A stretch of DNA of 64,000 nt from Apophysomyces variabilis. Taxonomy: Eukaryota > Mucoromycota > Mucoromycetes > Mucorales > Mucoraceae. Position numbers and translations under genes: made by a program. Below are positions 14,477-26,356 of the stretch, piece by piece; the stretch's first letter is position 1, and each line of letters opens with the position of its first letter. The notes under the pieces were generated by a model that made no database searches, was not told the origin of the DNA, and saw nothing but the letters and a program-made list of their open reading frames with translations. The stretch lies in assembly GCA_002749535.1 (NCBI GenBank), contig MZZL01000409.1, positions 798,962-862,961 on the forward strand, in the 5' to 3' direction.

Positions 14477-15699
14477 GATAGTGTGCAAAAAGTAAAGGGG
14501 AAAAATGGGGGAAAATCCTTGGTTCGCGATCAGAAAACAGGTCCCGGACTGTTGTGACACGGAAAGAGTCACGATTTGGCGTTTACCAATCTTCTTAAGG
14601 CCAATAAGACACTCGTTTGCTTCTTAAATGAATTGAAGGTAGGGATAACGTCAGAAAATCTAAACAAAGTATTACAGTTAGGAACAGAAAATATAGCCTA
14701 TTTCTTATGAGACCTATTACCTAAAACATGCTCATACGAAGAAGGCTGATAAATCTTCATAGTTTCGATGAATAAGCCCAAAGAAATTAGGCATTACCCG
14801 AATGCCTGGCTTCCAGTGGCCCAAAAATGCATATGCACTTATCTCCGTAACAAAGACGGGTTAAGGCCTGCAGATAAACATCAGGTAAGACTCCAATTTC
14901 CCTGTATCGATGTTTTGGCAATAATTGTAGGCGGAAAGCAACAGATAGGACGATGACAGGAACAATAAACTCCAAGCCAGCAACGGTTATTTTCAAAAAG
15001 TGCTACGCTCGGCATCGGTACGCTCTTTCTGTAATGCTTGCTGTTTCACTTTGTACAAGCAACAAAAATATGACGAGTATATCCTGTAAAGGTCATTAAA
15101 TAGCAATATTTATGGTCCTGCCATGTTCAACATATTGACACACAGATTGACCCCGACAGTCTTGCATAGAAAGTCAAGCCAGTGGAAGTGAATGAGTGCA
15201 CCAATAGCAAGGAACGTGGACGAGTGTTCTATTTTTCTCCTAATGTGCTGAACAGCGTACATTACAAGCTGAAGTGGGACGGCTGAGCCGGCGTCACGTA
15301 GTTTTGGCGTAGTTTGGCGCGAGCCAAACTAACCAAACTGTGTCCGTTTGTATCTTTAGCGAAAAGCGGCGGAGCCTCGGGGAGGCCCGCTAGCAATAAA
15401 AGTCATAGAAACGTTTTCAGATAATAAAGAACGGGGTTTCCCAGCTAAGAGTAAAAAGTGTGTCAAGACAAGTAAAGCAAAGGAAAACTATATAAGCTCT
15501 TTTCCCGTCACCCTCGCCCAAATTAACCTAAATTCACACAAATTTTTAATAATTATAAAGTCCCAGACTTTTTTGTGGTCGGGGATTACAATACTGTAAC
15601 TTTGAAAGGACAGGCCCCCACCTTTCATTCCAAAAGGAAGTCCCAACTAGGCAAAAGTCGACGGTCACGCCATATACTGTAGCTAACCTATTCTCAACT
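14477..15699. other. 1.2-kb divergent spacer with a short palindrome
   Basis: Upstream regions of the synthetase (-) and the EF-P gene (+). No coding sequence is supported. GC-rich patches lie at 15290-15390, including a perfect inverted repeat at 15311-15330. Confidence 0.5.
15311..15330. promoter_or_regulatory. Perfect 8-bp inverted repeat, 4-bp spacer
   Basis: AGTTTGGC GCGA GCCAAACT. It lies about 370 bp upstream of the EF-P start. It could be a binding site for a dimeric regulator, or chance; no family is recognised. Confidence 0.3.
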
Positions 15700-16525
15700 A
15701 TGTTAAGCAACATTGGTAAACTCATTGCCGCACGGGCCACTTACGCACAGCAATATAAGCGTGCGGCGTATGGTGCCTTTCAGAGACGACATTATAAACT
15801 AAGTGTGTCATCGGTGAAGAAGGGACAGATCGTTCAGTATCAAAACGGACCGTGGAGAGTCCTAGCACGCGATCACAGTGCTGCTGGAAGAGGTGGTGCT
15901 GTTATAAAAGTAGGATAGCAGCTGGTCTTTATGGCTAGTTGAAATGAACGTTTGCTTTAGGTGGAACTAGAAAACATTATCACTCAAGCCAAAGTTACCG
16001 AGCGTTTCAAGTCTGGATCTTCTGTGGAGAGTATGTAATAAAATGGAAGGGAGAATTGATACCAATGCGATATGATAGTTTTGAATTTACAGCATGAAAA
16101 CTATCAATTTCTCTACGAGGATGCTGGCTCGATTCATCTCCTGGAACCAGAAACATTTGAAGAAATTGAAATGAAGGCTGAGAATTGTGAAGGCGGCTTA
16201 ACTATGGCTGGAATGTTAGAAGGTATGGACTTCCGTCTTTCATACTGGGAGAAATAACAAGCTTTTGTTAGAGGGAATGCCAATTAGTGTGAGTTTCCTC
16301 ACCACACCTGAAGAAGGCCGACAGCCTATTGGCTTCAAGTTGCCACCCAAACACACTTTTGAAGTTCAGTCTGTCAGGGCACGGGCAGGACAGGCTAAAG
16401 GCACGGTCTATCAATCCGCGACATTATCCAATGGTGCCAAAATAGATGTACCAGAATTTGTCAAGGAAGGAGACAGGATCTTGGTGGATCTAGACACCAT
16501 GAAATATGTGAAGCGGGAATTATAA
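15700..16525 (+). CDS. Bacterial-type elongation factor P, predicted mitochondrial
   Basis: Relieves ribosome stalling at poly-proline in bacteria; a nuclear-encoded copy with a presequence implies action in mitochondria. Exons: 15700-15909, 15961-16030, 16079-16222, 16272-16525, giving 225 residues. The first 30 residues are basic and Ser/Ala/Tyr-rich (MLSNIGKLIAARATYAQQYK), like a mitochondrial presequence. The EF-P core follows: SVKKGQIVQYQNGPWRVL, AVIKVELENI, KVTERFKSGSSVE, YQFLYEDAGSIHLLEPETFE, GMPISVSFL and KGTVYQSATLSNGAKIDVPEF with the closing RILVDLDT. In the domain I loop that carries the modified residue the sequence is SAAGRGGA, so the tip position is Arg. The third exon must start at 16079, because the nearer acceptor breaks the frame. 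Confidence 0.93.
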
Positions 16526-16911
16526 ATTACTGGATAGTAAAACGGGAAACTGTATTAAGATTGCTCGAACCATGTCATACTTTAGGAGTGCTTATCTCTT
16601 TAAGCTGCGTAAGTGCGTAACCTAAGTTGAACTAAAATGAAGCAGGGTTATTGCATAGATGAGCTTTCCATAATTCTCATAGATTGAACAAACAGAGAGG
16701 GTGTCCAAAATGCCAGAAAACGGCTTACTTTGCTAAACAACCAATCGTTTTGCTCGATTACATCATTTTTGGTCCTGTGCATTAACGATGGCTAGGAGTG
16801 GTTCCAAGTGGTTTTTCTCGAGTTTCTGCACTTAACGGATCTGTTGCGCGTTTGAATGCATATACCCATAACTCCCTTTACTCTGGGTTACTGAATTCCT
16901 TTGCCTTTACG
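16526..16911. other. Spacer and possible N-terminal coding extension of the carrier gene
   Basis: Bases 16793-16911 are open in the reading frame of the downstream carrier and read as a Ser/Ala-rich, mildly basic stretch (PSGFSRVSALNGSVARLNAY). There is no ATG in that frame before 16912. It could be part of an upstream exon encoding a longer N-terminus, or 5' UTR. Confidence 0.35.
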
Positions 16912-18155
16912 ATGGGCAGCGTTCGTAGTCGATGGAAACAAGTCGTGTAAGGGCTTTCATGAAGACATTCAATGAACTAGTTGGTTGATTTATGGTCCCA
17001 GTCCAGAAGACGATAATCTAAAGCACTCAATCGCTGGTGCAGGCGCTGGCATAATATCATCAATCGTTACATGTCCACTAGATGTCGTAAAGACCCGATT
17101 ACAAAACCAAGGGAAGCTTGAACCAAATGTTATAGCGTACCGAGGCACAGCAGGTAAATTCTGCTAAGCATGGATGGGCAGCGGTTGACAATCGGGGAAT
17201 AATAGACACGCTTGCCCGTATATGGAGAGAAGAGGGGATTCGAGGCCTTTATCGAGGTTTAGGGCCTACTGTTCTTGGCTATCTCCCCACTTGGGCCATC
17301 TATTTCACGGCATATAACTATTTCAAAAAACGGTGGGCAAACTATGTCGGTACGTTTTCCCTCATAGTCCGAATTCATATTGATACAAAGCAACAGGTTT
17401 CCAGGATCGCTCGTGGCTACTTCACATTGCTTCAGCCATGTCTGCAGGTGCTACGTCTACAACAATAACCAATCCCCTTTGGGTGATCAAAACACGGTTT
17501 ATGGTATATTTTCCGCAGCATACAAGGCAAAGAAATGACGTTATAATGTTTAGACGCAAAGCGAACGATCAGCCTATCGGTATAACAATACCTTACATGC
17601 CATAGTAACTATTGCCAAAGAGGAAGGCGTACGTGGATTTTATAAAGGGCTCGGTCCTTCACTAATCGGAGTGAGTCATGTGGCAGTACAATTCCCACTT
17701 TACGAGAAGCTTAAAATCCTGTTTCGTAAGTGGAAAGGTTCAGCAAAAGAATATTTATAATGGATCTTTAGATGTGGACAAGGAAGTACCATCGTCATCG
17801 GCAGGCATCCTGTTGGCTTCTGCGCTTTCCAAGATGGCTGCCAGCGTAGCAACGTATCCCCATGAGGTTTTTAATACATCCTAGAAGATAATTTCAGCGT
17901 TAACAGTGTACTTTTTCTGGGTAGGTGGTTCGTACGCGGCTGCAAAACCAAACGAAGAAGCCGTTTAAATACAATGGCATTATTCATGCTGCAAGATTGA
18001 TATGCACCGAGGAAGGTGTGCGAGGATTTTACAAAGGTCTTCCAACGAACCTTTTGAGGACTGTGCCGGCTTCAGCTTTGACCATTCTCACTTATGAATT
18101 GTTAGTGAAGAGACTCAACCGTGTGAAGAAGATTACATCCACCGAAAATGACTGA
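16912..18155 (+). CDS. Mitochondrial carrier (SLC25), NAD+/pyrimidine-nucleotide-type
   Basis: Inner-membrane transporter with six helices in three repeats. Proposed exons: 16912-16946, 17002-17153, 17206-17349, 17397-17503, 17554-17725, 17772-17866, 17925-18155, giving 311 residues. The three signature motifs are [27 protein letters not shown] (split by an intron after M) and [13 protein letters not shown] (split after E). [20 protein letters not shown] and [19 protein letters not shown] also match the family. The Trp in the second motif and '[10 protein letters not shown]' resemble the yeast Ndt/Yia6, SLC25A32 and SLC25A36 group, whose substrates are NAD+, folate or pyrimidine nucleotides. 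Substrate is inferred only. The intron at 17867-17924 has a weak GTTTTT donor but is required by frame. The first exon is tentative. Confidence 0.88.
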
Positions 18156-18323
18156 TCAGCAGCTGTACATAGTTGTTTCTTTTTAAAAATTTTGATAAAG
18201 AATACTTTTAAACCAAAAGAAAATATTACATGTTCTAATCTAGCAGATAGAAGTAGTTTTTTTTCTCTTTGTTCTCTGCAACTCTACAGTCCCGCTGTAT
18301 ATATATAAAAGATATTGACAATT

Positions 18324-20160
18324 TTAAATTGGTCCCTTCTCAGCTTCATATTCGGCGGTGGTGACCGTATGATTATTGCGCGTGTAATCCTCCATCTGCT
18401 GATCGTCACGGATGATAGCGTCTTCTTCAACGTCGACGTCGTCGTTCTTACGGTGGATGACATAGAAAAGAACAGTACAGACGCCAGAAGCGGCGGCAAT
18501 ACCCGTGTACATCCAGGTGAGCTTAGGGTTAACAGCCACTGAGACCAGGGCAAAGCCAAGTATGGAGGCAAAACAGTTGGTAAGCAAAAACAGAGCCATG
18601 ACAATGGACTTCATCGATTGTGGTGCCTTCTTGTACGCATACTCGAGACCAGTGATAGAAGCAAAGATTTCGGATAACGCGATGAAGACGTAGGAGGGGA
18701 TCTGATAGGCGGCAGAAATCCAATTGGCTTCTTTAGGATTGTCATAGTACGGTGGGGTCTTGTAAATCATTGATTGAACACCAGCGGTGTATCCCCTGAA
18801 GGAGAGAATCCATGAGCATACAAGAAGCATTATCTACTTTACCAAACTTACATAGCAACAGCAGCGAAGAAGAAACCCAAGGTAATACGCACCATCGGAC
18901 GCATGGGGATACCAACTCTGCGAAGTGCAGGGTATACGATTCTGTCCATGACGGGAATCAGGATAATGAGGGCAATAGGGTCAATGTTCTGCATGATATC
19001 ATTGGGGACGTTGCCGGTCAGCATAGTGCTCGCCTGCGAAATCAAGTTATTGGTCATTTGTGAATAGCAGAGCCAGTAGATGGGGAACCAACAGAACACG
19101 ACGCATGCTTTCAGAGTACGTTTCAATTCATCGACAAAGACATCGTCCCAAGTCACCTTGTCCATGACTTCAGGGTGATCTCGTGCGAGACGCGAAGGTT
19201 TGCAAGCATCCATACCGCCCTTCACTCGCCAGCTGAGCATGAAAAGTTTGCCAGCCTCTACAAAGACGGAACCACGGGGCGGATTCTGCACATATCGCCG
19301 ACGACCGAGTAAAACGACGCCAATACATGGGATAAACATACAGGTTGGCAGCAAAAAGGCAGGCCAGAAGCCGACGGTTTTTTCCAAGGCCGTGGTAGCA
19401 ATGGCTGAAAGTGAACCGATGTTGATACCCCAATAGAACATGTTAAATATCTTTTGATAGGTTGCCTGTGGGGTTACGATCACACGTTTTCCGTTTTTCA
19501 GGGTACGGACAAAAGGAGCCGTGCTACGGTATTGTTCGGCCACGAGAGGCGAGACATTAGATTTGATACCACCGGTACCTAAACCAATGATGATAATGGC
19601 CACAATATAACCGGGGAAGGCAGCACCGTTGTCAATGGCCGTTGGGATGGAAGAGCAAGTGAGGATGAGTAAGCCGACCATATATATACAGGCGAAGATT
19701 AGAATTGTGCGATATTTTCCCCAGTACTGGTCTGCCACGACAGCACCAAGGATGGGAGTAATATAACACCAGAATTGAAAGAAGGTGGTAAGAGCAGTAG
19801 CTGTTTGCTGACCCTTTCCCAGGGCACCAGGTTGTTCGGCGGGATCTGATGGACAATGAATTATTTCGTTGAGTTTTATGATGGGAGGGGAGGGAATTTT
19901 TTTTTTCACTTACAGGAAGGAGGATTAGGATGTTGAATGTAATTCTGGAATGGACCACTTAGACCATAATAGGTGAATCGTTCACAGAATTCGACCAAAA
20001 TGACCAGATAAGCAGCCTTGGGTATAGAATCGGCTACTTCGGTTAATGTTTTCCAATCTTCCTCGGTTGGTTCGGGACCTTCCGTATTCTCCTCATAGGA
20101 TAAAGGTTCTTTGAAGGGTTCTTGCTTTAGATCCCCTTGTTGTTCCGTCTTTTCTGACAT
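18324..20160 (-). CDS. Proton-coupled peptide transporter (POT/PTR2 family)
   Basis: Plasma-membrane uptake of di- and tripeptides. Exons: 20160-19914, 19845-18852, 18795-18324, giving 570 residues. The family motif ExxERFxYYG is present as VEFCERFTYYGLSGPFQNYI. It is followed by the PTR2 signature region (GAVVADQYWGKYRTI; GLGTGGIKSNVSPLVAEQY) and FNMFYWGINIGSLSA. About a dozen hydrophobic segments are visible, with a long cytoplasmic loop after the sixth. The last helices (PSYVFIALSEIFASITGLEY, then KSIVMALFLLTNCFASILGF) match the family C-terminus, which ends in a charged tail. The leader upstream of 20160 is A- and T-rich. Its promoter is in the shared region with the BRAT1-like gene. Confidence 0.96.
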
Positions 20161-22111
20161 TGGAAATGGAGGGGAAGAAAAGGGACAGACCAAGAAGACA
20201 AAAGGGACGAAATAAACAAAAAAAAAAGTCAGTCGGGCGATGAAGGGACCGGAAGAATATTTCAACAGAAAAAAAAAAGTTTTTGGGATTAAAACCACGC
20301 GAACGAATGAAGAACCTAATCTCTTTTCTTTCTTTTTTTTTCCCGATGAACTTTCTCAAACAAAAAAGCAAGAAACGGGAGAGGATCTAGTCCAGGAAGT
20401 AAAGAGATGAACCTTTGTACGACCCTTACCTTCGATTATGTCATATCAGGGTAAACGATTTTATATGTGCGTGGGAAGTTTTCATTCGACCTCTCTTCTT
20501 CTTTTTTTCCCTCTTTCTATCTTGTGCGATCGCGGAGAAAATAATCCATCTCAAAAAAGAAAAATAGACGGGATACCCTTCACATGGTATCTCAGATTGA
20601 TATTAAACCGCATAGAACTCAAAACTGGCCAGTTGGTTTATTCCGTGTCACCCTCACTTTTTTCTTACCTGGTCTCATCAAAAGGTGTGTATTCCTCCTT
20701 CTACTGAAAGAAACAGTTACAAAACCATATCGGCTTTGTGACACAATACATAAAAACTAAATGATCGGCCGTCTTCCAAAGAGCTTTTGACATTTTTTCC
20801 CACGCCTCCAAAACAAGATGGCTCAAAAAGTCCGTGCTCTCTTGCTTCATTTTCCATCCTTCCAAAAAACCCAATCTGCTCATTTCAATCACCGAATTCC
20901 CACAACTTTTCATAGTCAGATACAGTCAATGTCATCAGATGCCACTTCAAAGAAAGGAAACAGAAATCATTAGTGGTTGTTTCCCCCATCCCACCCACTC
21001 CTTCATGGCATTGGAAATGTTAAGATAAATATATAACTGAGGAATAACGGTAAGTAGAGCTTTGTATTTTTGATACCAGAGAATCAGTCATCTCAGTCGC
21101 ACACGCCCACACCCTTATTACACTAATCAATATCGTCTATACTAAGCAGTTTTTCCTGTTCTCTGTTTTTGGTAATTCATATTTTGTTTAGCATACCCCA
21201 TTGGTCTTTGTGCCTTGGAGTTATCGTTATCTACCTCGTCATTTTTTCCTTCCTGGGGAGAATTATCATCCCTCTCATTATTCAGCTAAGACTTCCATAA
21301 TGAAACTGCTTCACTAAATCTATCAGTAGGACAAGATCTGTGATCTTCCCGGTTTTGTCCCAATTAGTCACATGCAGAATGATACCCGTATCAGGAACTA
21401 ATCTTTTTCTTTCTTTCTAATTGGAACCTATCCGATAATCTCATCAAACACAATGGCTTCTTTCTTTTTTTTTTTTTTTTTTTTTTTTACTTGGGGCCGT
21501 GGTTCCTAAAGGGGATACTCTAGAAAATTACACCACTCGCACCTAGAGATATTCCTTTCAATTTAGCAAAATGGCTAAAGCTAAACAAATGACTTTCTCC
21601 CCCCAATGTATCATGACTCGCTTTGCAGAGCTGTGGTAATGAGTCTGCAAGCCGAGAATCCGGTCATTTAAATCAGGCAGATATTTCGTTAGCCGCCCAC
21701 TTTCTTTCACTAATACAAGCTACTGCTCGTCTGTAGAGAAAGAAGGCACTGACTTCGCCCAGGTTTGTTGCACTGAAGCTTTCCTGGAACTTCGAATCGT
21801 GCGACAGCCAATACAATGTAGTCAATGCGAAGATTTTTACTGTCGGTCAGTGTCCTCCATACTTACTGGAAGTGGTAACGCAACAACAACTCGCATTTCT
21901 CAATTCAATTTGGTTCTTTACGCGCTTGGCCCATCCTCTTCCGAACAATACTTTCTATCCCTCTGGTACAATAAAAAGTACTGTGCCTCTCACCAAGCTT
22001 TCAAAAAGAAAGATTTCAACTGCTTATGTGGCAAGCAAGCCACCTGTTTGGCTGGCCAAAAAATGGTTCTACACGCCTAGTTTGGGTTCTGCTTCAATTC
22101 TAGCTTTGGAT
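20161..22111. other. 1.95-kb divergent promoter region
   Basis: It lies between the peptide transporter (-) and the BRAT1-like gene (+). It contains homopolymer and CT-rich tracts, including a T run at about 21466-21488. The frame of the BRAT1-like first exon stays open up to 21872 but has no ATG before 22112 in that stretch, so a spliced upstream start cannot be excluded. Confidence 0.45.
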
Positions 22112-25100
22112 ATGCAGAATTTCGATAAATACGAAGTTGAACGAGCTAAAAGCGTTGTCGAAGCAATTCCATTCATGTCGAAAAGTATCATAGACGACAC
22201 CTTGTACGAAAAAGTGTTGTCGTTTTTGAGTGGATTCCTTGCCAAAGACCCTCATCACATTACACTGTTTGACAACTGGGGGATACTTGGGATTCTGAAT
22301 CAGGTGCGGCCATTGTCTCTCTTTCTGTCCTGACACCACTTATTGCTCGCCATACTGAGATTTCGCCTCGTTTGAAAAAAGGCTTGTGAACAGCCTGATC
22401 AAGATTATAGGGTTGTCACGGTGTGCTTTCGCTTACTAGGTCGCATGGTTGCGTCCGGTGCTCCCAAAACTTCCTGGCTTTTCTTGAAACTACGGACACA
22501 ATACCCTATTCTGCTGTCCGGAATCAGTTCCATGCTGCTTTCCTACAATGCTGCTGTGCGTTTTGCTTGTCTAGAAGCATGCAAAAACTTCACGAGCTGT
22601 ATAGAAGGTGCGAAATGGTACATGCACGATCAGCTACCGTCGTCTCCTTTTTGTCTTACTCCTAGTTCCCCATAGGTTATTTGATAATGAACAAGCAAGA
22701 AAACTGATATCTCTCGCTCTCTTGGACCAAAGCACATTCGTATGATTCGCTTGATTCGCGGTGAAAACAGTTCATGCTTATCCGTGTCTTTAGGTGGTTT
22801 CGGAGTATTGCAACTTATTTTGCAGTTTGATCAATCATCATCGTGCTCTTGATGATAATTTAGAACCTTCTCATATCGAACTTCTGGAACAATTAGCGAA
22901 CCTCATGGATCCTGCCGACCGGACCAAAGCCATCTTTCTCTCTGAACCGTATCAAAGTTTGTTGATGAATTCATTGGATTTCTGCTGGGCCATTGCCAAC
23001 TCAAAGACACCCTCTGCTTTGAAGTACATGACAGAGACACGTATTGTATGTATGATATGTATATTTTCTCACGGCGCCTCAAAAAAAAAAATAGCTATCA
23101 CGGCTGTTAGGTCTTTTAGACAAGCAAGAGCGCCTAGTAAGACAAAGAGTGATCGAGATTTTGTTTGTGATTTTCGAATGGGTATCGGATCCTTTGGCTG
23201 TGCTTCTGGATGACCCATCAAACCAAAATTCCGGTGGGCCTAGAGAAGGTAGGCAATGTGGGGTAAAGCATCCTTCCTGTGACACTGTGCCTTTTTTTTT
23301 TCTTAATTTTAGCTTACGAGTATATGCTGGTTTTGGTGACAAAATATATCGAAAATCCTGGCAGAAGCGATTTCATATTAACTGCTGTTTCATTACTGGA
23401 ATGTTCTTTTACACTTCTCGATCGTTTTGCGTCAAAAGACTCCAATGAAGCTCTCAGTTGTTGCCATCTTTTACTGGATATGACAAGAATCTGCGCAGAG
23501 CACCCTTCATTGCATGGAACCCTGGATTTTGGACAGGTAATACCATAAGGCTCAAATCAGTAGATGGTCTGAATTTTCAGCGCACAGCTAAAGAAAATCA
23601 TGCAAAAAGACCGTCGACCGATCATTCTCAAACGAAATTTAGTCCAACTGACTCAGAGAGCGTTGCACGTTCTAATCACCAAATTTCCTCATTCAGCATT
23701 GGTAAGAAGAATAGATTTTATTGCATGATCTGATACTCGGAGACAGGAGAAAGATACGCTGAACTGCGCGCTGCTTGTTGTGGAAATTAATTCCCTATCT
23801 TCGGAACAACGAGTTCTGAAAGCCGCATTGAACTTGGTGCTATTATCTCTGCATCACATCGTAGATCTAGCCGCCGCGTATGATACCCATCAAGGCCTTT
23901 GCAAGGTAGCTTGTTTTCGGTCCAACTAACTGTGCTATGGTTAATTCTTATAATCTTCCAAGTCAATGAACCTAATGATTCAGAAATTAAACGAAGTCAA
24001 CATCGATTGTCGCATTGTTTCTATTTTACTTGAAACGTTTGAAGTACTTTTAGGGCACGAGAAATTGGGAGTTCTTGTAATGGTAAGTGTATAAATAGCA
24101 TGGGTAAGACTAGTGCTAATGTTTCCGTCCAAAGCAATCGTCTTCGTTGCTTGTAGATGCATTGAATACAAAGCTTTTAGATACAGAATGGCAAATTCGT
24201 GATGCCACCGTTGAATTCATAGGAAGGCTTTTTAAAGAAGCAAGTAGATTTTCATAGTATACAGATCATGGCTAACTTGTACTAAATAGCCATGTTGTCC
24301 CACGAAAGTTCTGTTTGCATTGGATAACAGATTACCGCTTCTCGTATTTGATCATATCAAAGACCCTGAGGCCTATGTGCGTGCATCTGTACTTCATGTG
24401 TTAAAGGTAATAATAGCACATTCTTCACTAAAAAACGATGTTAAGTTGATCGACCTGTTAGGATCTGATGACCAATATAGAAGGCTGGCATTTTGTGCAG
24501 AAAAACCAACTGACACAGGACATAGCTAAGAGACTGCCGCGGTTGTTACATGATAGTGAGGCTTTTGTGCGCCGTGCAACATTGGATGCGATTATATGTT
24601 TGGTAACAAACCGTTCATGCGAAGGAATGGCTATGGAAGGAAAAGAATCTACTTCTCAGGAAGCAATGAAGTAAGTGTCCTGTAAGCTTTCGGATTGGCA
24701 GCTGAAATAGCAAGAAGCCCCGCTGTCATAGAAGCTTTGATGTGTGATGCCGACAGCGACGTCGTGATACGGACCTGTAGACTTTTGGAAAGTTTATGGC
24801 ATTTACATGTTCATGAACTTGAACAACGGAAACGAAGCAAATCACAAATATCGTCTGACCCAGTTGAAGAACGAGCATTTTTCTATGTGGTAGAAGGGGA
24901 CAAATGGATTGTTGAGGCAGTGAGTACCTCAGTAGGGTATTCTAGAACGATTCACTAACATAGGCAAAAATAGACAACTAACATTGAGCGTCTCGTGCGA
25001 TCTGAAGCTTTGCGAATCGTAGAGAGCATTCTGGAACAGTACCCGCAGGATTTTCAATTCAAATGGGGCAAGCGTGCTTTGGAAGATGGGATCGATGAAG

Positions 25101-25273
25101 ATACCAAATTCTTGGAGACACTTGCGGCCATCGATATAGAGAGACTCCGAGATACTGTAAATCCTGAACATCTTTACCAAGAAGCGTTTGATATCAATCC
25201 TACTATGATGACACAATCCATTGAGCCAGAAGATCCGGAAAAGGATGATGTGAACATGCTTGATTGTTACTAG
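22112..25273 (+). CDS. BRAT1-like HEAT-repeat protein
   Basis: In animals BRAT1 is an alpha-solenoid that chaperones the Integrator endonuclease subunits INTS11/INTS9. Exons: 22112-22303, 22382-22617, 22676-22739, 22794-23045, 23095-23248, 23313-23536, 23588-23701, 23747-23905, 23963-24082, 24135-24239, 24290-24439, 24501-24670, 24715-24919, 24974-25273, giving 814 residues, close to the 821 of human BRAT1. Alpha-helical repeats run throughout. Diagnostic blocks are WQIRDATVEFIGRLF, DPEAYVRASVLHVL and AIDIERLRDTV. The extreme C-terminus is NMLDCY, matching the Asp-Cys-Tyr end of BRAT1. The intron 24240-24289 is GC-AG (GCAAGT). The exon 8/9 junction could use a later acceptor (23983), giving seven fewer residues; the donor of the intron 24440-24500 (GTTAAG) is inferred from phase. 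Confidence 0.82.
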
Positions 25274-25393
25274 GGAGAATGAGGACAATGAACCATATAA
25301 AGATTTCTCACGAACCGTTTTCCCAGTAGACTATATATGTAAAATAAACTATTCTTTGATAGATTCTGTATGTAAGAAGAAATTTCTGATTTA

Positions 25394-26169
25394 TTACTGC
25401 TTTCCTTCTTTCTCAGCCTCCAAACGTCGTCGTTTCAACAAAGTGTTGAAGTATGTCCCGAAAACTACATGCATAAAAATGAGTGTTACCCGAGCTGCAA
25501 CCATAAAGTTTAAATTTACCGAAAGCTACGAAGTTGAAGAACGGAACCCATGTGTGTTCTGGCAAGAACTTTTGTGCAAAGATCAATACTAATGGAGATA
25601 TAACCCAAGCTGTCTTTTGCATGTTGAGGAGACTGGTCCGCACTGCCGTTTTAATCTGAGCTATGGATCGTTGGCCGGCCAACGCCGTCATGGCAGCAAT
25701 GTACACTAGGAGTAGCTATCATTAAGTCCTCTTTCTGCCCGAGTTCTATTCCGTTCCCGTCCTTGTGCCTGATTGTTTTTACCTGTATTCATAATGGGCG
25801 AGATCACAAGGTTGGCAAATAGGAGCTGGCCAACCTTGACTTTGATGCCTGTCTTGCCTGCAAAAAGTTTATTCATAATTTCATACAAGGTATGGTTCAA
25901 TGGTCCAGAGATCAGTAAGCCTGTGTAAAACCAAAAAGTCCTATGAGTACGACGCCGTTATTGCTGAACTATATCCATAAACCCTCTCTGTATGCGTTTT
26001 GCTTACCATAGGCAGCCATTTGAATAATTTTCCTATCGAGCTGCTTTGCTCCGGATAGCTTTTGCGCTGACAGCTCTTGAGTACCTGATAGAAAACCGCT
26101 CGTTATCGCTTTTGTCCGGAGGGGATTTGCAGCCAGTTGTGCAAGGTACCATGTCAGGAACGATGGCAT
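25394..26169 (-). CDS. Mpv17/PMP22-family integral membrane protein
   Basis: Four-helix membrane protein of the peroxisomal or mitochondrial inner membrane. Exons: 26169-26007, 25920-25783, 25705-25520, 25464-25394, giving 185 residues. Family features are WYLAQLAANPLRTKAITSGF at the N-terminus, QMAAYGLLISGPLNHTLYE, NTVYIAAMTALAGQ, and the C-terminal block WVISPLVLIFAQKFLP followed by TWVPFFNFVAF and VFGTYFNTLLKRRR. The family's usual Trp-Gly-Pro is replaced by Ser-Gly-Pro, as in the PMP22-like peroxisomal subgroup. The first intron (86 bp) is longer than the local norm. The targeting organelle is not decidable from the sequence. Confidence 0.87.
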
Positions 26170-26356
26170 GTTCAATGATTGGGGTTGAAGTAGGTAGATG
26201 GAGATGAAGCAGGAGCGGGTAAAGGGAAAGGGAAATAGACCATGACTAAGCGTGAGAAGACACAGTCACCTGGAAGGAAATGAAATATAAAAAAAAAGGC
26301 TATATTTCTGAGGCACCGGGATGCTATATTTGCGTCAACGGACAGATAACCGGGCA

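Noticed and set aside
16947..16980. 34-bp intron at the carrier's first junction
   Set aside because: The acceptor at 17001 keeps phase and gives 55 bp, the local norm.
17154..17181. 28-bp intron in the carrier gene
   Set aside because: The next acceptor at 17205 gives a normal 52-bp intron and the family's usual spacing before [10 protein letters not shown].
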